Part shown: positions 7,910-11,318 of the stretch, one piece after another
Numbering within the stretch: the stretch's first letter is position 1
Layout of the letters: each line of letters opens with the position of its first letter
Assembly (NCBI GenBank): GCA_023422005.1
Contig: JAEZSC010000062.1
Location: forward strand, 1 to 11,318
Direction: 5' to 3'
DNA from: Bacillota bacterium
GTDB taxonomy: Bacteria; Bacillota; Clostridia; Christensenellales; UMGS416
Length of the DNA stretch: 11,318 nt
Made by a program: the position numbers and the translations under genes
The notes under the pieces: generated by a model
Databases searched by the model: none
The model's input: the letters and a program-made list of their open reading frames with translations, nothing else
Told to the model about the DNA's origin: nothing

Positions 7910-8572
7910 TCAGCCGACGGCCGGTTCCAGTTCCGGCAGCCGCCGGATTGTCTTTAGGCGGTCGGTCCATTTGGACAGATCCGATATGATGATACCCAGT
8001 TTGGAATTGGCTGCGTGCACAAATTTGCCGTCGCCCAGATAGATGCCTACGTGGCCCACCTGCGTCTGCCCCTTGTTCTGGAAGCACAGCAGGTCACCGG
8101 GCTGAAGCTCATCCAGGCTTACCTCCCGGCCTACCTGCGACTGGCGGTGGGCCGTGCGGGGCAGCGTCATGTGAAACGTCTTGTAGATCGTCTGGGTGAA
8201 ACCCGAGCAGTCGGCTCCGTTCACCGGGTCTTCACCGCCCCACACATAGGGGTTGCCGACGAACTGCACGGCATAGGCCGCCATGGTGCTGCCCAGCGTA
8301 GAATAGTTCCCTTCCGGAATCTGGGGCGGCTCAGCGTCGGGAGGATTGCTCGGGGCAGGCGCTTCCGGTTCCAGCGTGTAGTGCACATCGGGAACCAGCG
8401 AATACACAACGCTGCCCAGCGAGAGCGCCGGTGCGCTCTGGGACGCCAGTTGTGCCGATCCTGCCGCTGTGACAGCATTCAGCGTATCGGCAAAGCCGGG
8501 CTGGGAACGGGGTGGCAGCCTCACGGCCTTCAACCTTGCCTGATATAACTCGCTTACGCTGGGGATCCGCAT
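7910..8572 (-). CDS. NlpC/P60 family cell-wall hydrolase, flagellar cluster
   Basis: Predicted cysteine peptidase of the NlpC/P60 (C40) superfamily, whose members cleave peptide links in peptidoglycan. The domain covers about residues 92-205 of 220. Its catalytic set is visible: C122 in GADCSGF, H174 in GHVGIYLGDG and H186 in FVHAAN. The spacing is nearly that of E. coli Spr (MepS). The N-terminal 90 residues hold a hydrophilic segment (SELYQARLKAVRLPPRSQPG), an Ala/Ser-rich part and a Pro-rich linker, with no Sec signal or membrane helix. It is the first gene after a sigma-28-type promoter and leads into fliD. I prefer ATG 8570-8572, with GGGAGG four bases upstream; a TTG four codons earlier is possible. 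Wall opening for filament emergence is an inference. Confidence 0.88.
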   Translation of the reverse strand: MRIPSVSELYQARLKAVRLPPRSQPGFADTLNAVTAAGSAQLASQSAPALSLGSVVYSLVPDVHYTLEPEAPAPSNPPDAEPPQIPEGNYSTLGSTMAAYAVQFVGNPYVWGGEDPVNGADCSGFTQTIYKTFHMTLPRTAHRQSQVGREVSLDELQPGDLLCFQNKGQTQVGHVGIYLGDGKFVHAANSKLGIIISDLSKWTDRLKTIRRLPELEPAVG

Positions 8573-8601
8573 CCTGCCTCCCAAATCTATCCTATGTTAA
8601 G

Positions 8602-8629
8602 TATATCGTGCGGATTCGACAGAGATTAA
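8602..8629 (-). promoter_or_regulatory. Sigma-28 (SigD/FliA)-type promoter for the NlpC/P60-fliD cluster
   Basis: Minus-strand TTAA (8626-8629), a 15-base spacer, then CACGATAT within GCACGATATA (8602-8611). This fits the flagellar sigma consensus TAAA-N15-GCCGATAT with identical spacing and an exact CGATAT core. The same TACTTAA and GCACGATATA blocks at the same spacing precede flagellin. Expected transcription start is near 8595, giving a leader of only some 20-25 bases before the ATG at 8572. Confidence 0.82.
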
Positions 8630-8644
8630 GTACTTTCATCACAA

Positions 8645-8995
8645 TCAGGACGCGGCGAGGGTGCGCAAGCGCATTCCCATGGCGCGCAGGTCGCCCAGCA
8701 GCAGGAGCACAGTGTCGGCCAGCAGAGCCGGCACCACCATCATGTCCATTTGGGCATACAGCGCCACCAACCGGGCGCTGACGGCCGCGCCTTCCTCATC
8801 CACCAGCAGGCGCAGCGGGGGCCGATCCTGGCTTAAGCTGCGGGCCAACGCCAGTTGTGCGTCTATGACGTCCTCCACAAGATAAAGCGGCGGCGTCTCA
8901 CTGCTGTCCAGCAGGCGGTTGTGCAGATATTCCATGGCCTCAATCTGGGTATCCACCATGTCGAGGCAGCTTTGCAGCGTGCTTTGTGCTTGCAT
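8645..8995 (-). CDS. Hypothetical helical protein next to flagellin (116 residues)
   Basis: I do not recognise this protein. It has 116 residues, no cysteine-based metal motif beyond a single Cys, no signal peptide and no clear membrane helix, although ALLADTVLLLLGDL near the C-terminus is strongly hydrophobic. Predicted character is all-helical and leucine-rich, with an acidic first half (TQIEAMEYLHNRLLDSSE). The ATG at 8993-8995 has AGAGGA about six bases upstream, and the frame is clean with GC-rich codon use like its neighbours, so it is probably real. It lies 77 bases after the yjfB-like gene and just before the promoter of the next unit. By position it could be a flagellar export chaperone or flagellin-associated factor; this is only a guess. 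Confidence 0.7.
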   Translation of the reverse strand: MQAQSTLQSCLDMVDTQIEAMEYLHNRLLDSSETPPLYLVEDVIDAQLALARSLSQDRPPLRLLVDEEGAAVSARLVALYAQMDMMVVPALLADTVLLLLGDLRAMGMRLRTLAAS

Positions 8996-9019
8996 ATGTT
9001 GATCCTCTGATATGAGTTA

Positions 9020-9040
9020 AGGCGCGGATGTACCGCGCTT
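9020..9040 (-). other. Intergenic hairpin between the yjfB-like gene and the 116-residue gene
   Basis: GCGCGG-TACAT-CCGCGC on the minus strand forms a perfect 6-bp stem with a 5-base loop, extendable by one wobble and one A-T pair. No T-run follows on the minus strand, so it is not a standard terminator. It may stabilise or separate the two parts of the transcript. Confidence 0.4.
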
Positions 9041-9072
9041 CGGAATTTCCTTTGTTGTGTGTTTGGCGGGCT

Positions 9073-9273
9073 CTACAGCGTGATGTCCAGACGCTGCCCG
9101 ATACCGGTCAGCGCCGCCAGCTGTCGGGCTTCCACGGTGGCCAGTTGAACCACGCCCTGGGCCTGAGTGTGGGCATTGTCCATGGCCAGACGCATCACGG
9201 CGAAACCGGCCTGCTGTTGAGCGTATGCCTGGCGCGTCACGACCGAGAGGGCGGCGATATCCATAGGGTTCAT
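9073..9273 (-). CDS. yjfB: YjfB-type putative motility protein
   Basis: A 66-residue protein resembling the YjfB family, annotated in Bacillota as putative motility proteins of unknown mechanism. The family-like N-terminus MDIAALSVVTRQAYAQQQAG begins at residue 4, followed by a second helix, FAVMRLAMDNAHTQAQGVVQL. It has no signal peptide or membrane segment. The ATG at 9271-9273 has GGAGG six bases upstream; starting three codons later, at MDIA, is possible but worse spaced. It lies 89 bases downstream of flagellin behind a strong hairpin, so it is probably expressed by partial read-through from the flagellin promoter. Confidence 0.8.
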   Translation of the reverse strand: MNPMDIAALSVVTRQAYAQQQAGFAVMRLAMDNAHTQAQGVVQLATVEARQLAALTGIGQRLDITL

Positions 9274-9287
9274 AGGCTCCCTCCATC

Positions 9288-9325
9288 AAAAGGAAGCGGG
9301 GCCAGGGGACTTATCCCCCGGCCCC
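9288..9325 (-). terminator. Terminator-like hairpin downstream of flagellin
   Basis: A GC-rich 12-bp stem (GGGGCC plus a wobble plus GGGGA arms, loop TAAG) spans 9298-9325 on the minus strand. It is followed by GCTTCCTTTT, a short imperfect T-run. It starts 38 bases after the flagellin stop and ends just before the Shine-Dalgarno of the yjfB-like gene. It probably ends or protects most flagellin mRNA while letting some transcripts continue. Confidence 0.7.
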
Positions 9326-9362
9326 GTGATGGCTTGGTTAAGCTGCCAAGAGCTGCGCGGAA

Positions 9363-10748
9363 TTACTTGAGGAGCTGCAGCACGCCCTGGGGAGCCTGGT
9401 TGGCCTGAGCCAGCATGGCCTGGGCGGCCTGAGCCAGGATGTTGTTCTTGGTGAACTCCATCATTTCCTTGGCCATATCCACGTCGCGGATGCGGCTTTC
9501 GGAAGCGGTCAGGTTCTCAGAGGTTGTACCCAGGTTGTTGATGGTGTGCTCAAGGCGGTTCTGATAGGCACCCAGCTTGGAACGCTCGGCAGAAACGCGG
9601 TCAATGGCCGATTGAATCGTGGTGATGGCGGATTCGGCCTGGCCCTGAGAATCCACGCGGATACCGCTGACACCCAGGTCGACCGAGCCCATGGAGCTGA
9701 TGTTCAGCGTCATGGTCTGGCCTTCGTTGGCGCCAATGTGGGCCGTCAAGGCATTCTTGGTCACCTGCACGGAACCATGGGCCGCAACGGTGGCTGCGGC
9801 GGCGCCGGTCAGGGTGACGCTGAGGCCGATGGAGTCGCCTGCGGCGGAAACCAGGGTGCGGCCGGAGCCCGTGGCGGTTTGGCCATTGATGGTGCCCGCA
9901 ACGTTCACGCCGCTGTCGATGGTCGCGGTAGTGTCATCCGCGGTCAGGCCCATGGCTTCGGTCAAGGCGCTGGCCGAAATGGAGATGGTCTGAGAGGCAC
10001 CGTACTCGTTGGTGACAAGATCAATGCCCGAGGCGGCATCGCCGGATGCCGTGATGCCCAGAGACGAGCTGTTCAGAGCGGCAATGAAGTTGGAAGCCGT
10101 GGCTGCAGCATCGTTGTTCACAGCGGTAAAGCTGATCGCCTGGCCGTTCACCGTGACCGTCTGCGTACCGGCAACGACGATGTCGGCATTAACGAAGGCT
10201 GCGCCCGTCGTGCTCGCACGCTCTGCGGCGGTGGTCACGGCGATGGCATACGAGCCGGCAACGATGTTGTCATTGGTCGCGGTAGCGCCGGCAACATCGG
10301 CATTGCTGCCATAGATGACCTTGTTGCCGGAATCGCCGTTCAGCAGCTTCTTGGTGTTGAACTCGGTCGTGGACGAAATACGATCGATTTCAGTGGCCAG
10401 CTGGTCGATTTCCTTCTGGATCTCAACGCGGTCGGTGCTGGTGTTGGTGTCGTTGGCCGATTGCACAGCCAGCTCGCGCATGCGCTGCAGGATGCTGTGG
10501 GTCTCGTTCAGGGCGCCTTCCGCCGTCTGGATCAGCGAGATGCCGTCCTGAGCGTTGCGGCTGGCCTGATCCAGGCCGCGAATCTGGCCGCGCATCTTTT
10601 CGCTGATGGCCAGGCCTGCGGCGTCGTCACCGGCGCGGTTGATGCGGAAACCGGAAGAGAGCTTTTCCAGGGACTTGGAACCATTGGTGTTGTTGGTCGA
10701 CAGCTGACGGTAGGTGTTCAGCGCCGAAATGTTGTGGTTGATGCGCAT
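9363..10748 (-). CDS. hag: Flagellin, filament subunit
   Basis: Major filament protein exported by the flagellar type III system. The chosen start gives 461 residues and the typical MRINHNISALNTYRQLSTNN. Conserved N-terminal D0/D1 regions cover about 1-140 (LEKLSSGFRINRAGDDAAGL at 28-47, LQRMRELAVQSAND at 87-100). The conserved C-terminal region is about 365-461 (KLGAYQNRLEHTINNL from 391, SRIRDVDMAKEMMEFTKNN, then ending QGVLQLLK). The middle is Ala/Thr/Ser-rich, with hook-IN-like beta segments such as TVTVNGQAISFTA at 197-209. The ATG at 10746-10748 has AAGGAGG seven to eight bases upstream; an upstream in-frame start at 10784 would swallow that Shine-Dalgarno. The leader, promoter and flanking fliW-csrA suggest SigD-type transcription and CsrA control of translation. 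Confidence 0.98.
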   Translation of the reverse strand: MRINHNISALNTYRQLSTNNTNGSKSLEKLSSGFRINRAGDDAAGLAISEKMRGQIRGLDQASRNAQDGISLIQTAEGALNETHSILQRMRELAVQSANDTNTSTDRVEIQKEIDQLATEIDRISSTTEFNTKKLLNGDSGNKVIYGSNADVAGATATNDNIVAGSYAIAVTTAAERASTTGAAFVNADIVVAGTQTVTVNGQAISFTAVNNDAAATASNFIAALNSSSLGITASGDAASGIDLVTNEYGASQTISISASALTEAMGLTADDTTATIDSGVNVAGTINGQTATGSGRTLVSAAGDSIGLSVTLTGAAAATVAAHGSVQVTKNALTAHIGANEGQTMTLNISSMGSVDLGVSGIRVDSQGQAESAITTIQSAIDRVSAERSKLGAYQNRLEHTINNLGTTSENLTASESRIRDVDMAKEMMEFTKNNILAQAAQAMLAQANQAPQGVLQLLK

Positions 10749-10868
10749 GGGTGTTCCTCCTTGAGTTTTTACGCTCCGGAGCATCCTTGCCCCGGGCCTT
10801 TATGATTCATGCCCCCTCGTATCCCGGCGGTTGGCGCCTTATGCCGATTCACGCTGGTCCATGCTTCA
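10749..10868 (-). promoter_or_regulatory. Flagellin mRNA leader with candidate CsrA sites
   Basis: The leader of about 120 bases carries CAAGGAUG (AAGGA at 10784-10788) and CAAGGAGG (AAGGA at 10758-10762), the latter forming the flagellin Shine-Dalgarno. Both match the CsrA core ANGGA, and the first matches the longer CARGGAUG consensus. A third ANGGA (ATGGA, 10858-10862) lies near the predicted 5' end. The palindrome GCTCCGGAGC (10773-10782) separates the first two sites. This two-site layout, one over the ribosome binding site, resembles the hag leader of Bacillus subtilis. Confidence 0.7.
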
Positions 10869-10875
10869 CACAAAA

Positions 10876-10903
10876 TATATCGTGCGATTTTTTTGTCGCT
10901 TAA
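10876..10903 (-). promoter_or_regulatory. Sigma-28 (SigD/FliA)-type promoter for flagellin
   Basis: Minus-strand TTAA (10900-10903), a 15-base spacer, then CACGATAT within GCACGATATA (10876-10885). The spacing and CGATAT core agree with the flagellar sigma consensus TAAA-N15-GCCGATAT. The -35 element begins seven bases after the csrA stop codon, and there is no terminator between, so csrA transcripts may also run into flagellin. Confidence 0.85.
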
Positions 10904-10910
10904 GTATGAA

Positions 10911-11165
10911 TTACCCTTTTTTTTCTTCTTTTAACAAATTTTCTTTGGTCTGCACGGAAAAGTCCAAGTTCAGCGCGCCGACCGACGCGGCGGCTTGCCG
11001 GTTGAGGTTGGTGACCTCCTCCAGAAGCTCCTTGCGGTAGATCTTGAGATCTCTAGGCGCGTCGATACCGATGCGCACGCGGTCGGAGTCGATGGCGACG
11101 ACGGTGATGCGGATGTCGTCTCCCAACTGTATGACCTCGTTAAGCCTTCTGGTCAGTACCAGCAT
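10911..11165 (-). CDS. csrA: CsrA, RNA-binding translational regulator
   Basis: Small dimeric protein that binds GGA motifs in mRNA leaders and usually blocks ribosome access. The 84 residues begin MLVLTRRLNEVIQLGDD and keep the RNA-binding core: L4 and R6 in the first strand and GIDAPRDLKIYRKE around residues 37-50. The C-terminal tail is longer than in E. coli CsrA (61 residues) and ends in a Lys/Glu-rich stretch. The ATG at 11163-11165 has AGGGGG about nine bases upstream; longer in-frame readings lack support. Its start lies inside the end of fliW by 26 bases, so the two are probably translationally coupled. Flagellin mRNA directly downstream is the likely main target. Confidence 0.97.
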   Translation of the reverse strand: MLVLTRRLNEVIQLGDDIRITVVAIDSDRVRIGIDAPRDLKIYRKELLEEVTNLNRQAAASVGALNLDFSVQTKENLLKEEKKG

Positions 11166-11318
11166 GTTCGGCTTCCCCCTTCCGATACAGACACACCGCC
11201 TCATAGATGGGCAGGCGCATCGGGTGCTGGGTGTCATCCAGCACGATCTGGCGGCCCAGGTTCCGCTCGATGTTGATGAGAATGGGCGCGGCCATGTTGG
11301 CGGTCATTTTGCTGATGT
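11140..11318 (-). CDS. fliW: FliW, flagellar assembly factor (C-terminal part only)
   Basis: The last 58 codons are present, entering from the right edge. FliW binds CsrA and relieves its block on flagellin translation; flagellin in turn sequesters FliW, coupling synthesis to export. The family C-terminal pattern is clear: MTANMAAPILINIERNLGRQ, then IVLDDTQHPMRLPIYEA, close to the NLxAPIxIN and QVVLxxxxYPxRxPL pattern of other FliW proteins. The final residues (CLYRKGEAEHAGTDQKA) are an extension overlapping the csrA start. The stop TAA is at 11140-11142. The start and upstream region are outside the window. Confidence 0.9.
   Translation of the reverse strand, partial: ISKMTANMAAPILINIERNLGRQIVLDDTQHPMRLPIYEAVCLYRKGEAEHAGTDQKA

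Noticed and set aside
10749..10784. Upstream start adding 12 residues to flagellin.
   Set aside because: The added residues do not fit the flagellin N-terminus, and the extension would translate through the Shine-Dalgarno that serves the MRINHNIS start.
6338..10805. Plus-strand open frames of 511 and 419 residues opposite fliD and flagellin.
   Set aside because: Same artefact: they mirror strongly supported minus-strand genes, have no domain logic, and lack a plausible operon context on the plus strand.
11166..11237. 24-residue N-terminal extension of CsrA.
   Set aside because: CsrA proteins begin MLVLTR; the extension is the fliW coding sequence in another frame, and the internal ATG has a strong Shine-Dalgarno.

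Overview
The window is a compact flagellar and chemotaxis region. All fourteen genes I accept lie on the minus strand, so transcription runs from base 11318 toward base 1. DNA is GC-rich with short intergenic gaps, and I see no mobile elements, CRISPR arrays, tRNAs or rRNAs. The gene set (FliW-CsrA beside flagellin, a YjfB-type putative motility protein, a YaaR/DUF327 protein, a Bacillus-like CheY) points to a motile member of the Bacillota (Firmicutes), probably a GC-rich Clostridia-like lineage. This is an inference from gene content; no taxonomic marker is present.

Layout in transcription order: (1) the 3' end of fliW overlapping csrA (11318-10911). (2) A sigma-28-type promoter, a ~120-nt leader with CsrA-type AAGGA motifs, flagellin (10748-9363), a terminator-like hairpin, a yjfB-like gene and an unrecognised 116-residue gene (8995-8645). 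(3) A second sigma-28-type promoter whose elements are nearly identical to the first, then a long cluster: NlpC/P60 hydrolase, fliD, fliS, a fliT-like chaperone gene, yaaR, cheY, cheA, cheW, closed by a rho-independent terminator at 1862-1881. (4) A separately transcribed chemoreceptor gene with a periplasmic sCache-type sensor and tandem HAMP-like repeats, cut by the left edge at residue 571.

The genes form a late-assembly and signalling module. Flagellin is the filament subunit, FliS its chaperone and FliD the filament cap. FliW and CsrA probably gate flagellin translation through the leader. The receptor, CheW, CheA and CheY form the core phosphorelay that sets motor output. The adaptation genes cheR, cheB, cheC and cheD, and the basal-body genes, are not in this window.

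The most useful leads are the matched sigma-28-type promoter pair, the FliW-CsrA-flagellin leader circuit, a cell-wall hydrolase without a visible signal peptide leading the fliD cluster, and the 116-residue gene of unknown function next to flagellin. No intergenic stretch exceeds 300 bases; the longest are 1715-1905 and 10749-10910, both described below. The very long plus-strand ORFs opposite mcp, cheA, fliD and flagellin are judged to be composition artefacts.
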